From: a virus
Virus record (IMG/VR): IMGVR_UViG_3300027985_000194
Span: 1-23,782 of that record
Direction: 5' to 3' (one strand)
Length of the DNA stretch: 23,782 nucleotides
The position numbers and the translations under genes are program-made. The notes below the pieces were generated by a model. It saw only the letters and a program-made list of their open reading frames with translations, did not search any database and had not been told where the DNA came from. How positions within the stretch are numbered: the first letter of the stretch is position 1; each line of letters begins with the position of its first letter. This document shows positions 7,398 to 15,091 of the stretch, piece by piece.

Positions 7398-7663
7398 TGA
7401 CTATAATGCTGTATAAATACCCAGGCGAGCACGAAATCGATCATGATTTCTACGACTGGCAAATTATAGACGAGTCTCAAGTCGAGGCTCTTGCTGTTGA
7501 CGGTTGGGAATTGTCACCAAAGGCAGCAAAAGAGGCTTACGAGTCACGGCCATTAACACGAGATGAGCTAGAGATCAAAGCGAAAGATTTGGGTATTAAG
7601 TTTGATGGAAGAACATCAGATCAAAAACTTGAATCTCTAATCATATCCAAAATGACGGAGTAA
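7397..7663 (+). CDS. Hypothetical protein with LEM/HeH-like C-terminus, 88 aa
   Basis: Not assignable to a named protein. The N-terminal half (residues 1-50) contains 'HDFYDWQIIDESQVEAL' and 'GWELSPKAAKEA', which look like short amphipathic helices. The last third, 'LTRDELEIKAKDLGIKFDG' then 'RTSDQKLESLI', fits the helix-extended-helix (HeH/LEM-like) pattern: a Leu-rich helix, then 'LGIKFDGRTSDQKL', then a second helix. In phages this module occurs in small head-associated and DNA- or protein-binding proteins. The start overlaps the preceding stop, and a GAGGG sequence ten bases upstream serves as ribosome site. Role is unknown; location between the coat and tail-factor genes suggests a head-tail junction or DNA-associated part. 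Confidence 0.7.
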   Translation: MTIMLYKYPGEHEIDHDFYDWQIIDESQVEALAVDGWELSPKAAKEAYESRPLTRDELEIKAKDLGIKFDGRTSDQKLESLIISKMTE

Positions 7664-7666
7664 AAA

Positions 7667-8152
7667 ATGTCTTGGACTAAGAAAGAGTTAATCTTGCAGG
7701 CGTTTGAAGAGATTGGGCTCGCTTCTTATGTCTTTGATCTTGAACCCGAACAATTACAGTCTGCCGGTCGTCGCCTTGATGCGATGATGGCTGGATGGGC
7801 TGCTAACGGAATCCGCGTTGGATACCCTTTAAGCCGCAACACGGCAGAAGTTGATATCACAGCAGATAGCAATCTGCCAGATTGGTGCATTGAGGCTGTA
7901 TATGCAAACCTATCTGTACGATTAGCGCCTAGTCATGGCAAGGCGGTTCAAGCTGAGCTAAAGCAACTTGCTGATGCTTCGTACAACAATCTAGTTAATC
8001 AGGCTACTCTGCCAACAATTGAGCGAGTATTACCACATACGATGCCTCGTGGTGCTGGTACGAAACCGTGGCGCAATTTCAATAATCCATATTTAAACAA
8101 ACAGCCCGATCAAATTGATGTCGGTGACGATGGCCCATTAATTCTGGAGTAA
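7667..8152 (+). CDS. Tail accessory factor, P22 gp4 type
   Basis: In P22, gp4 is the first protein added below the portal after packaging; twelve copies form a ring that receives gp10 and the tailspikes. This 161-residue protein (P22 gp4 has 166) shares the family layout: an N-terminal helix 'KELILQAFEEIGLAS', then 'LQSAGRRLDAMMAGWAANGI' with the conserved Met-Met-x-x-Trp pattern, 'YPLSRNTAEVDI', a helical pair ('WCIEAVYANLSVRLAP'), and a late 'MPRGAGTKPW' matching P22 'MPTGSGNSF'. P22 gp4 has been reported to have peptidoglycan-degrading activity; I see no recognisable catalytic motif to confirm that here. The ribosome site GGAG overlaps the previous gene's end, and the next gene follows in three bases. 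Confidence 0.85.
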   Translation: MSWTKKELILQAFEEIGLASYVFDLEPEQLQSAGRRLDAMMAGWAANGIRVGYPLSRNTAEVDITADSNLPDWCIEAVYANLSVRLAPSHGKAVQAELKQLADASYNNLVNQATLPTIERVLPHTMPRGAGTKPWRNFNNPYLNKQPDQIDVGDDGPLILE

Positions 8153-8155
8153 TAG

Positions 8156-8602
8156 ATGAGCACTATTAACCAACTGAACGCCGTTGATTCTCCAGAATCT
8201 GGGGATCTGCTGGCGTTATATATTCAACAGTCCGGAGATGCTAGAAAGCTATCATTCGGCAATCTGCTTGCTTGGATCCAATCTAATGTTGATTTCCCAG
8301 CGGCATTAACAAAACAGTATTCAATCCCATCGACTGGGTTCAATGTTTCTGTCACTGATGGAAATTATTGGCTGATTCTTTCTCCTGCTGGCACGCTGGC
8401 AACTGGAACAATCACTCTGCCATCTGTTATAAATTTAGATGATGGAGATGAGATTCTAGTGAATAGCACACAAACAATCACATCATTAACGATCAATGAT
8501 TTAGACGCATCATCAGTTGGCATGCCAACAACTATCGGCGCGGGCGGTTCATTCAGACTCAAATTCGACTCTATTACACAAACTTGGTATAAGGTAGGTT
8601 AA
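8156..8602 (+). CDS. Small virion structural protein, 148 aa
   Basis: The N-terminus 'STINQLNAVDSPESGDLLALYIQQSGDARK' (split by function here) follows a pattern I recognise from many podoviruses, where proteins begin with a short region on loading 'GD' signals and continue into a beta domain. The remainder has 'WLILSPAGTLATGTITLP', then 'DGDEILVNSTQTITSLTI', and ends 'FRLKFDSITQTWYKVG', which is the typical closing of a small beta-sandwich in phage structural proteins. It is probably a tail or head-surface component. The exact location in the virion is not known to me. A GGAG ribosome site precedes the ATG by seven bases, and the gene is packed between the gp4-type gene and another small structural gene. 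Confidence 0.72.
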   Translation: MSTINQLNAVDSPESGDLLALYIQQSGDARKLSFGNLLAWIQSNVDFPAALTKQYSIPSTGFNVSVTDGNYWLILSPAGTLATGTITLPSVINLDDGDEILVNSTQTITSLTINDLDASSVGMPTTIGAGGSFRLKFDSITQTWYKVG

Positions 8603-8603
8603 T

Positions 8604-8900
8604 ATGTCAGTTTTACAAACTTTGAACCCTGCCTACGGGAAAGGCATTACTGGATCGGTGACTGGGACTAGCGCAGCATCAGAGATCGGTTTTGGCCACA
8701 AAACTTTATGCTTAACAAATCTCGGCGCAGAAACTGTTTATGTGCGTGTTGGATTATCTGGTGTTGTTGCCACAACCTCCGACTATCCCGTTTTATCTGG
8801 AACTCAAGTTACGATCACGAAAGACCAAGATCACACGCATATTGCATACAAAACAGGCACCGCATCATCTCTTCATATCATTCCTGGCGAAGGGTTCTAA
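8604..8900 (+). CDS. Small beta-rich structural protein, 98 aa
   Basis: A short Gly/Thr/Val-rich protein with 'LCLTNLGAETVYVRVGLSG' (residues 34-52) and 'YPVLSGTQVTITKDQDHTH'. The pattern of a domain that places a small ordered beta sheet around 'NLG..TVYVR.G' is frequent in small phage virion proteins encoded next to tail genes. No enzyme motif or membrane segment is seen. AGGTAGG ten bases upstream serves as ribosome site and overlaps the end of the previous gene. The stop is one base before the next start region. The following gene's reading frame is also open through much of this gene, but that is coincidental. Confidence 0.7.
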   Translation: MSVLQTLNPAYGKGITGSVTGTSAASEIGFGHKTLCLTNLGAETVYVRVGLSGVVATTSDYPVLSGTQVTITKDQDHTHIAYKTGTASSLHIIPGEGF

Positions 8901-8901
8901 C

Positions 8902-10383
8902 ATGCACAGAGCTAGATCGACAAAAAGAACGCGAGATGGGACAACATTTGTACCATCAATGCTGTTCGCGCAGGGAGTGGGTGGATTCTGGCTCGACCCG
9001 TCCGATATGTCCACGATGTATCAGGATTCCGCTGGCACAATACCGGTGACGGCGGTTGAGCAGCCGGTAGGGCTGATGCTGGATAAGTCCAGAGGGTTGA
9101 TGCTTGGGCCGGAGTTGGTTAGTAATACCACTTTTGATTCATCTAACAACTGGGTTTTACAATCTGGGTGGGTCGTGTCGAATGGTATTTTAACAGCAAC
9201 GAATGTCCCCGCATACCAATCGGGAACTACAACTCCGTTATTGACCACACTTGTTTCGGGTAAATTGTATAAATGTACGTTTACAATAACATCATTTACC
9301 AGCGGTGGAATACGAGTTCAATTCTCTGGCGGTACCACAGTTAATTCAACCGCAATATCAGCGTCTGGGACTCACACAATTTATATCAAAGCTGAAGCTG
9401 CTCATATCAACGTTGGTGTCCAACCAGTTGTAAATGGAACAACATTGTCAATAGATAATTTTTCATTAAAAGAGCTCTACGGCAACCACGCCACACAATC
9501 GGTGACAGCATCACGGCCTGTGCTGAGTGCACGTAAAAATGTGTTACTCGCTACTGAAACATTAGCTACACAATCTGTTACGTCTATTGCCGCACAATAC
9601 ACGCTGTCGTTCACCGGCACAGGCAGCGTCACACTGTCCGGCACTGCTACAGGTACGCTAACCGGCACCGGAGTAAATGACCGCGTATCACTCACCGTAA
9701 CACCGACAGCTGGCACATTAACGCTTACAGTGTCAGGTAGCGTCACTAAAGCACAACTTGAGTTAGGCACTTCCGCAGGCCCGTATCAACGCGTCAACAC
9801 CGCAACGGACTACGACACCGATCCGCGGTATTTTCCGAAATATCTTCAGTTTAGCTCAGCAGTAGCAATCGACGACTTCCTAAATCTTCCGTACATGAGC
9901 CTATACAACGGAGGCGCTGCCAGCATTGTCTGTGCGAGAGATGCGGTATCACAGGCTACTGATACTTATGTCATCAGTGAGCGCTCCACCACGGATGCAG
10001 ACCCGAAATACTTCCCATCTCGTCAGCTCGCCAGCGCAGGGAATATGGATGCGTACATTAGTGATGATGCGGGCTCCGTGATATTGGATACTGTCGGCTC
10101 ACCCTTCAGTGGTGTGGCTAACGCGGTCATCCGGTCGATTGTGGATTCGGGCAATAACCTCAAGTTGTTCAAAAATGGCGTGCTTGCTGCAAATGATAAC
10201 TACACGCGGTCAGGTACGTTAACGCTGAATAACACCACCATTGGTGCCTCCGTCTCAACCACAACCAGTAACTACGCATCAATGAAATTGTACGGGCTGA
10301 TAGTAACTAAGTCAGCGTTAACGGACGCTCAACGCATTGCCTGTGAACGTCATTTGTCACGCAAAGCGGGGATAGCACTATGA
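8902..10383 (+). CDS. Multidomain virion protein with CBM-like and LamG-like beta-sandwiches
   Basis: A 493-residue protein that looks like a tail fibre or capsid-surface adhesin. Domains in order: a short N-terminal segment with 'FWLDPSDMSTMYQDSAGT' (residues 29-46), common at the start of phage surface proteins; a carbohydrate-binding-module-like sandwich at about 70-192 ('NTTFDSSNNWVLQSG' to 'IDNFSLKEL'); a Thr/Ser/Gly-rich beta domain at 195-300; and a concanavalin/LamG-like domain at about 310-493 ending 'SALTDAQRIACERHLSRKAG', the typical closing helix of such phage domains. The reading frame is open 54 codons further upstream, but ATG 8902, with GAAGGG seven bases before it and directly after the preceding stop, is the better start. 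Base composition is much more GC-rich than neighbours except in the CBM-like part, suggesting mosaic origin. Binding of host glycans is inferred. Confidence 0.75.
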   Translation: MHRARSTKRTRDGTTFVPSMLFAQGVGGFWLDPSDMSTMYQDSAGTIPVTAVEQPVGLMLDKSRGLMLGPELVSNTTFDSSNNWVLQSGWVVSNGILTATNVPAYQSGTTTPLLTTLVSGKLYKCTFTITSFTSGGIRVQFSGGTTVNSTAISASGTHTIYIKAEAAHINVGVQPVVNGTTLSIDNFSLKELYGNHATQSVTASRPVLSARKNVLLATETLATQSVTSIAAQYTLSFTGTGSVTLSGTATGTLTGTGVNDRVSLTVTPTAGTLTLTVSGSVTKAQLELGTSAGPYQRVNTATDYDTDPRYFPKYLQFSSAVAIDDFLNLPYMSLYNGGAASIVCARDAVSQATDTYVISERSTTDADPKYFPSRQLASAGNMDAYISDDAGSVILDTVGSPFSGVANAVIRSIVDSGNNLKLFKNGVLAANDNYTRSGTLTLNNTTIGASVSTTTSNYASMKLYGLIVTKSALTDAQRIACERHLSRKAGIAL

Positions 10384-10754
10384 GCAACTGGACACACACT
10401 CTAACCGTGATTGTGCCCGAGCCGCTGATGGATGTCGGTAATCAGCTAGCACTGGCAATGGGCACGTCAGAGGATGATATTAATACTTTCCGTAGCGCTG
10501 ACTGGACGGATGGGGTTAACAACTACGCCGTGGCACACACCGTGGCGGTCGAGCAAATTCTGGACTATTTTGCCCAGCTCCCCGCCGAATTACAGGAAGG
10601 GGTAGTGTTTCCGACAGTGGCAACTAACGAGACCGGCAACACCATGCTAACTGGTAGCGACATGGCTACAATTCAGGTCTTTGTCGATGCGGATCCGTTC
10701 ACGGTGTTTGGTCTGCTGAACCTGACGTGGAGGCCAGCTGATGTCCTTGCTTAA
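10380..10754 (+). CDS. Hypothetical protein, 124 aa, adjunct of the surface protein
   Basis: I do not recognise a named family. The protein is acidic, with 'VIVPEPLMDVGNQLALAMGT' near the N-terminus and 'VFVDADPFTVFGLLNLTWRP' (residues 103-122) near the C-terminus. It starts in an ATGA overlap with the stop of the large surface-protein gene, and its own end overlaps the next gene by 14 bases, so the three form one translational unit. All three share the raised GC content of this block and probably moved together. A chaperone or small structural partner of the upstream adhesin is a reasonable guess from coupling alone. Confidence 0.65.
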   Translation: MSNWTHTLTVIVPEPLMDVGNQLALAMGTSEDDINTFRSADWTDGVNNYAVAHTVAVEQILDYFAQLPAELQEGVVFPTVATNETGNTMLTGSDMATIQVFVDADPFTVFGLLNLTWRPADVLA

Positions 10755-11001
10755 AGCTATCGCTAACCGCCTGTTCGTCATCCTGCTGGCGCTCGATCAA
10801 TTGGTATGCGGCGTCATCTGGCTGCGGCCTGATCATACCATTAGCGGTGAAGTTGGTTACGCTGCGCTAAACGGTAAGCGTTGGGCTATTATTGCTGAGC
10901 GTGTCATTGATGGAATGCCGTGGTTTGGTTCAGGCCATTGCTTTAACTCGATCGAGTGGGACGAAATAAACAAACCCAAATTCTCGTTATGGGATGAGTG
11001 A
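10741..11001 (+). CDS. Small membrane-anchored phage protein, 86 aa
   Basis: One N-terminal hydrophobic segment (about residues 10-28, 'RLFVILLALDQLVCGVIWL') is followed by a polar part with 'DHTISGEVGYAALNGKRWA' and 'GHCFNSIEWDE'. I recognise the layout 'ALDQL-n-PD-T-S-x-Y-x-x-x-x-GKRW ... D-x-x-x-W-x-x-x-HC' from a widespread family of small proteins in phages and prophages of Proteobacteria, often in tail or lysis regions. To my knowledge it has no proven function, though it is sometimes given unreliable enzyme names. The start lies within the preceding gene and the stop within the start of the gp10-type gene, so it is tightly coupled. It belongs to the GC-rich block. Insertion in the host inner membrane is inferred. 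Confidence 0.72.
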   Translation: MSLLKAIANRLFVILLALDQLVCGVIWLRPDHTISGEVGYAALNGKRWAIIAERVIDGMPWFGSGHCFNSIEWDEINKPKFSLWDE

Positions 11002-12406
11002 CATGCAAATACCTATTCTTAATGGAATTTACACTGATGAACAATCTGATTTCAGAACATCATATCCTGTAAACATGATCCCCGTACCGAAAACAACCGG
11101 AATCAGCGAGGGATATTTGCGCCCTGCTGATGGAATTATCCAGTTTGGCGCGGGTCCAGGAATTGATCGCGGCGGGATAAATTGGAACGGTGTTTGCTAT
11201 CGGGTAATGGGATCAAAACTTGTTTCAATTTCATCAAGCGGAGTTTTGACGACAATTGGCGATGTTGGAAGTGATGGAAAACAGGTATCATTTGATTATT
11301 CATTCGACAGATTAGCTATCGCATCAAATCAAAATCTATACTATCTGCAAGGTACATCATTAACTCGTGTTATAGATACCGATCTTGGAAGTGCGTTAGA
11401 TGTCAAATGGGTTGATGGATATTTTATGACAACCGATGGTGATTATTTAGTCGTCACTGAATTAACCGATCCGACATCCGTGAATCCACTGAAATACGGT
11501 AGTTCAGAAGCAGATCCAGATAAAATTAAAGGTCTATTAAAGCTTCGAAATGAAATATATGCGCTGAACCGATACACGATCGAGGCATTTCAAAACGTTG
11601 GCGGCGACAATTTCCCATTCTCTCGCATCGAAGGCGCATACATAATGCGCGGCACTGTTGGTACTCATGCTTTCGCTATGTTCTTGGAATCAATAGCTTT
11701 TGTCGGTGGAGGAAGAAATGAACAAGTTGCTGTATGGATTGGCTCGAACGGTTCAACAACTAAAATTTCTACTCGTGAAATAGACCAAATTCTTCAAGAA
11801 TACGCAGAGGCCCAATTATCTGAAATTGTGTGCGAAGTAAGAATCACAAATGGTCATCAATTCCTTTATGTTCACTTGCCTAATAAAACATTAGTTTATG
11901 ACGGCGCAGCATCACAAACAGTTTCAATGCCTGTTTGGTTTATTCTTGCATCAAGCGTTAACGCTGACTCAACATACAGGGCGAGAAACTTTGTATATTG
12001 TTATGACAAATGGCTATGCGCAGATCCAACATCAACAAAACACGGTTATCTGACTAATGAGATCTCATCACATTATGGCGATTTAACTGGATGGGAATTC
12101 GGCACAGCGATTGCTTATAACAACAGCATGGGGGCGATATTCCACCAGTTAGAATTAGTCGCGTTGACAGGTCGCGCAGAATTCGGTGATGATCCGGTGA
12201 TATTCACTCAATATTCAATTGACGGTGAAAACTGGAGCCAAGAAAGACCGCGGCGCGTCGGGAAATCAGGCGAAAGAAATAGGCGTATCGTTTGGTTGCA
12301 AAACGGATTTATGCGTAATTTTCGAATTCAGAAATTCAAAGGAACGAGTGATTGTCATGTTGCTGTTGCGCGACTTGAGGCAACTTTGGAGGCGCTAAAT
12401 GTCTGA
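10994..12406 (+). CDS. Tail plug / packaged DNA stabilisation protein, P22 gp10 type
   Basis: In P22, gp10 forms a hexameric tube below gp4 that seals the portal channel and carries the tail needle. This protein has 470 residues (P22 gp10 has 472) and the same beta-propeller-like composition. Matches to the family as I recall it include 'YPVNMIPVPK' near residue 25 (P22 'LPVNMLATPK'), 'EGYLRPADGI', 'VCYRVMGSKLVSI' (P22 'AVYRVCGGKLYKG'), 'LLKLRNEIYALNRYTIEAF', 'KTLVYDGAASQT' (P22 'HVLVYDASSSQN') and 'QYSIDGENWSQER' near the C-terminus. The ATG overlaps the end of the membrane-protein gene. Base composition returns to the AT-rich phage average here, marking the right edge of the GC-rich block. 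Confidence 0.9.
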   Translation: MSDMQIPILNGIYTDEQSDFRTSYPVNMIPVPKTTGISEGYLRPADGIIQFGAGPGIDRGGINWNGVCYRVMGSKLVSISSSGVLTTIGDVGSDGKQVSFDYSFDRLAIASNQNLYYLQGTSLTRVIDTDLGSALDVKWVDGYFMTTDGDYLVVTELTDPTSVNPLKYGSSEADPDKIKGLLKLRNEIYALNRYTIEAFQNVGGDNFPFSRIEGAYIMRGTVGTHAFAMFLESIAFVGGGRNEQVAVWIGSNGSTTKISTREIDQILQEYAEAQLSEIVCEVRITNGHQFLYVHLPNKTLVYDGAASQTVSMPVWFILASSVNADSTYRARNFVYCYDKWLCADPTSTKHGYLTNEISSHYGDLTGWEFGTAIAYNNSMGAIFHQLELVALTGRAEFGDDPVIFTQYSIDGENWSQERPRRVGKSGERNRRIVWLQNGFMRNFRIQKFKGTSDCHVAVARLEATLEALNV

Positions 12407-13622
12407 TGATGTGCGTCTATTAACGAGAACTCAGATTGCGTCTTTCATTAAAGACCAAAGAACTTTACGCGCATTCGAACAATTAACGTCTAATGTTTCT
12501 CAAAATATCCCTGCTTCTTTTGCTGATGTTTATTCAAAAATAGAAGAATTATTAATTGAAGCTGGTATTGCTGACACCAAGTCAAGTCAAGCGATCGATG
12601 CGATAAATCGACTATCGAATGCAATTGAGATGGCGGCATTAAGCCCAAACAAAGAACAAAGCGCAGTTGATTATCTCGACATAAACCAGTCTTACATGCC
12701 CGCATGGAAAGAAGGGCGCTTGTTTTATGATAAATGGGCGCATTCACTGGCTTATTATAACGATGACGAGAATGTAACTGTCAACATCGGGCGAGAGGGC
12801 TTGGTGCGCGTTTACAACAACACAGGTGCAGAGATACCAAACGGTAAAGCGGTGTTTATTACTGGCGCAGATACAGGCTTCCCGACTGCAGCAATGGTGT
12901 CTGCTGCAACGATTGATTCTCAGGGCGTGCTCGGAATTTCAACAGAATCGATTGCAAACGGAAAACATGGGTATATTTGCACTACTGGATTAGTCCATGA
13001 TTTAGATATGTCATCATATTCTGTGGGAGATATTCTTTATTTGTCGCCAACTACAGCGGGAGAATTAACAGATGTAAGACCAATTCAGCCTAACTATGTT
13101 GTGGAAATGGCTCTTGTCACTGATAACGATACAACAGTAGGTGCATTGTTTGTCAGGGTGCAGAAATTAGAATGGTTTCCAAACTTAGAAATCGTATTAA
13201 CTGCTGCATCAACTATACTGCCAACAACGCCAACAGTCATAAAGCCAGACGCAACAATCAGAAGCGAGGGTGTTACATATGACTCATCGACTGGTATAAT
13301 CACATTCAATCAGTCGCAAAATTACACAGTAGCGTTTTTGATAAATGCAACACCATCGGCGGCAAATAAAAACATTTATTTCTTTTTCGATGAGAATTAC
13401 GGATCTGGATGGGTTCCCAAGCTGTATTCTGGACGACAGTTAAACCTGCCAAATTCAACAGAAACTCAGGTTCCTGCTGTAATTTCAAGATATTATGAGG
13501 TTGGAACACAGTTAAGATTTCAGGTTTGGGGTGATTCAACAATCACTCTGGTTACTTCAGATTTGCCAGGGACAACAGCGGGAACAGTCAAGAAACCAGC
13601 ATTTAGGGTGACGATAGCATGA
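12399..13622 (+). CDS. Virion structural protein, possible needle or fibre equivalent, 407 aa
   Basis: The position directly after the gp10-type gene is that of the P22 tail needle gp26, but this protein does not resemble gp26 in sequence. It begins with 'LLTRTQIASFIKDQRTLRAFE' (residues 7-27), an N-terminal pattern common in phage structural proteins, followed by a helical stretch to about residue 85. A beta region at about 105-250 contains 'TVNIGREGLVRVYNNTG' and 'GKAVFITGADTGFPTA', then 'VGDILYLSPTTAGELT', a domain widespread in phage virion proteins. Residues from about 260 to the end look like a compact beta jelly roll similar in style to C1q/TNF folds. A GGAGG ribosome site precedes the ATG by six bases. 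A trimeric fibre with a knob is possible, but not demonstrated. Confidence 0.72.
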   Translation: MSDDVRLLTRTQIASFIKDQRTLRAFEQLTSNVSQNIPASFADVYSKIEELLIEAGIADTKSSQAIDAINRLSNAIEMAALSPNKEQSAVDYLDINQSYMPAWKEGRLFYDKWAHSLAYYNDDENVTVNIGREGLVRVYNNTGAEIPNGKAVFITGADTGFPTAAMVSAATIDSQGVLGISTESIANGKHGYICTTGLVHDLDMSSYSVGDILYLSPTTAGELTDVRPIQPNYVVEMALVTDNDTTVGALFVRVQKLEWFPNLEIVLTAASTILPTTPTVIKPDATIRSEGVTYDSSTGIITFNQSQNYTVAFLINATPSAANKNIYFFFDENYGSGWVPKLYSGRQLNLPNSTETQVPAVISRYYEVGTQLRFQVWGDSTITLVTSDLPGTTAGTVKKPAFRVTIA

Positions 13623-13954
13623 CAATTACAGTTGTTAATATTATTCCGGCAAAACAGGCCGAAGGAGCGCAAACTTCTCAATACACTGCGGTAAATTGCA
13701 AGACACTGATTGATAAGTTTACAGCGACAAACATCACATCTAACAATGTAACAATCAGCGTGAATCTTGTTGCGAGCGGGGATAGCTCGTCTAGTTCAAA
13801 TTTGGTTGTTTCTGCTAGAGCGATTGCTCCTAATGAAACATACACATTCCCTGAATTGGTTGGGCAGTCATTGGAATCCGGTGACGCAATTTCAACATTA
13901 GCCGGAACAGCATCTGCGTTGGTAATTAGTGCAAGTGGTCGAGAAATAACCTAA
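13619..13954 (+). CDS. Small beta-rich virion protein, 111 aa
   Basis: A Thr/Ser/Val/Ala-rich protein with alternating strands ('NVTISVNLVASGDSSSSSN' and 'NLVVSARAIAPNETYTFPEL', residues about 42-80). The form fits a small all-beta accessory domain such as those encoded beside fibre and decoration genes; I cannot name the family. The start shares an ATGA overlap with the preceding structural gene, so the two are probably produced together and may act together. A 59-base gap follows, without a terminator, before the next gene. Confidence 0.68.
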   Translation: MTITVVNIIPAKQAEGAQTSQYTAVNCKTLIDKFTATNITSNNVTISVNLVASGDSSSSSNLVVSARAIAPNETYTFPELVGQSLESGDAISTLAGTASALVISASGREIT

Positions 13955-14013
13955 AATATAACTATTCACATTCGCTGAGTATAGGCCACCAGCAGCCATA
14001 ACGGAGCATCCAA

Positions 14014-14475
14014 ATGGCTTATACTTTGCGACCATCTATCAAATATGAATTAGAGCAAATCTATTCAGATCCTTATATTATCAATTCGGTATCTACTGAT
14101 AACTTCACGCCAGAACCAATCGGGCATGGTTGCGTTAATTATTTCTCATGCTTTGACGGTATCGAATTTTGCGGATGTTATTTACTGATCCGCCAAACAG
14201 TTCACGAAATAGAATTACATGCACTATTGAACAAAAAAGGAATGCGGAAATCTCGTGAATTCGGGAGGCTAATTCTAGATCAATGTTTTTCTGATGAGCG
14301 AATATTTAGAGTTACAGGATTGATTCATTCTCACATGCGAAAAGTGGTGAACTATGCATTGAAATTCGGATTTAAGATTGAAGGGTTTAAAAGAATGACA
14401 GAGACAAAGAATTCATTGCCTGTCGGGACTTATATTTTAGGATTAACGAGAGGTGATTATGGGCGGCGTAGTTAG
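14014..14475 (+). CDS. GNAT-fold protein in the P22 gp14 position
   Basis: The sequence has the layout of a small acetyltransferase-type (GNAT) protein of 153 residues. A central beta hairpin ('FCGCYLLIRQTVHEIELHALL') is followed by a helix ('GMRKSREFGRLILDQCF'), a strand ('RVTGLIHSHMRKVVNYALKFGFKIEG') and a final strand ('NSLPVGTYILGLTR'). The 'N/K-x-x-x-x-x-x-x-FGF' segment is a standard feature near the acetyl-CoA site. In P22 and relatives, gp14 (DUF2824-like) lies between the tail plug genes and gp7 and is needed for infectious particles. This protein occupies the same place. Whether it has acetyltransferase activity is unknown. A moderate site ACGGAGC precedes the ATG. Its end overlaps the next gene by 17 bases. 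Confidence 0.75.
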   Translation: MAYTLRPSIKYELEQIYSDPYIINSVSTDNFTPEPIGHGCVNYFSCFDGIEFCGCYLLIRQTVHEIELHALLNKKGMRKSREFGRLILDQCFSDERIFRVTGLIHSHMRKVVNYALKFGFKIEGFKRMTETKNSLPVGTYILGLTRGDYGRRS

Positions 14476-15091
14476 CGGGATCGGTAATTTTATCGGAGAT
14501 CTAACCGGAGCGAATCGGCAGGCTGATGCGGCATCTGCTGCTGCTAATCAACAGTCAGCACAATATAACCAAGCAATCGATTTACAAAATCAGCAATTCA
14601 ATAAAATTGTTGAAATGTTATCTCCTTATGTTTCTGCTGGCTCATCTGCGTTGACTGGTCAACAGAATTTATTGGGGTTAAACGGGACTGGAGCGCAACA
14701 AACGGCGATTAATGCAATTCAGAGCAGCCCGACATATAAGACATTATTGCAGCAAGGTGAAAACTCAATTCTTCAAAATGCTTCTGCAACTGGTGGTTTA
14801 CGTGGTGGTAATACTCAATCAGCATTAAGCCAATTCTCTCCAACATTGTTAAATAACTTGATCCAGCAGCAATATTCAAATCTTGGTGGATTAACTAGCT
14901 TGGGGCAAAGCTCAGCTGCAATGCAAGGAACTGCGGGGCAAAATATGGCTAATAATGTTAGCAATCTGCTAGGAAATATCGGACGGACGCAAGCTGGATC
15001 GACAATAGCGCAAGGCAATGCGGCGCAAAGCGGATTAAATTCAGCATGGAATATCGCTGGAAATCTGTTAAGTCTTGGAGGTTTATTCTAA
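14459..15091 (+). CDS. Ejection (injection) protein, P22 gp7 type
   Basis: This protein travels with the DNA into the host during infection. After a short N-terminal Gly-rich part with an amphipathic 'VVSGIGNFIGDLTG' (about residues 3-16), it becomes an Ala/Gln/Asn/Ser-rich helical protein. Around residues 100-135 it carries 'LLQQGENSILQNASATGG' followed by 'LRGGNTQSALSQ', a motif I recognise from gp7-type DNA transfer proteins of podoviruses. It ends with the hydrophobic 'WNIAGNLLSLGGLF'. I chose ATG 14459 because GAGAGG lies five bases before it; an in-frame GTG two codons earlier would overlap that site. Length 210 against 229 in P22. The next gene starts on the base after the stop, so the three ejection genes are one unit. 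Confidence 0.87.
   Translation: MGGVVSGIGNFIGDLTGANRQADAASAAANQQSAQYNQAIDLQNQQFNKIVEMLSPYVSAGSSALTGQQNLLGLNGTGAQQTAINAIQSSPTYKTLLQQGENSILQNASATGGLRGGNTQSALSQFSPTLLNNLIQQQYSNLGGLTSLGQSSAAMQGTAGQNMANNVSNLLGNIGRTQAGSTIAQGNAAQSGLNSAWNIAGNLLSLGGLF

Noticed and set aside
6935-7480. 181-codon open frame on the minus strand
   Set aside because: It is antisense to several plus-strand genes with good ribosome sites. Its protein is Ser/Leu/Arg-rich like a shadow translation and it lacks a ribosome site.
8740-8901. 54-codon upstream extension of the surface-protein frame, which would make it 547 residues
   Set aside because: It lies wholly inside the better supported 98-residue gene, has no ribosome site, and the ATG at 8902 has GAAGGG at good spacing right after that gene's stop.
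8604-10383. Possible +1 frameshift fusion of the 98-residue protein and the surface protein
   Set aside because: The downstream frame is open across the junction, but no slippery sequence or stimulator is seen and the downstream gene has its own start and ribosome site.
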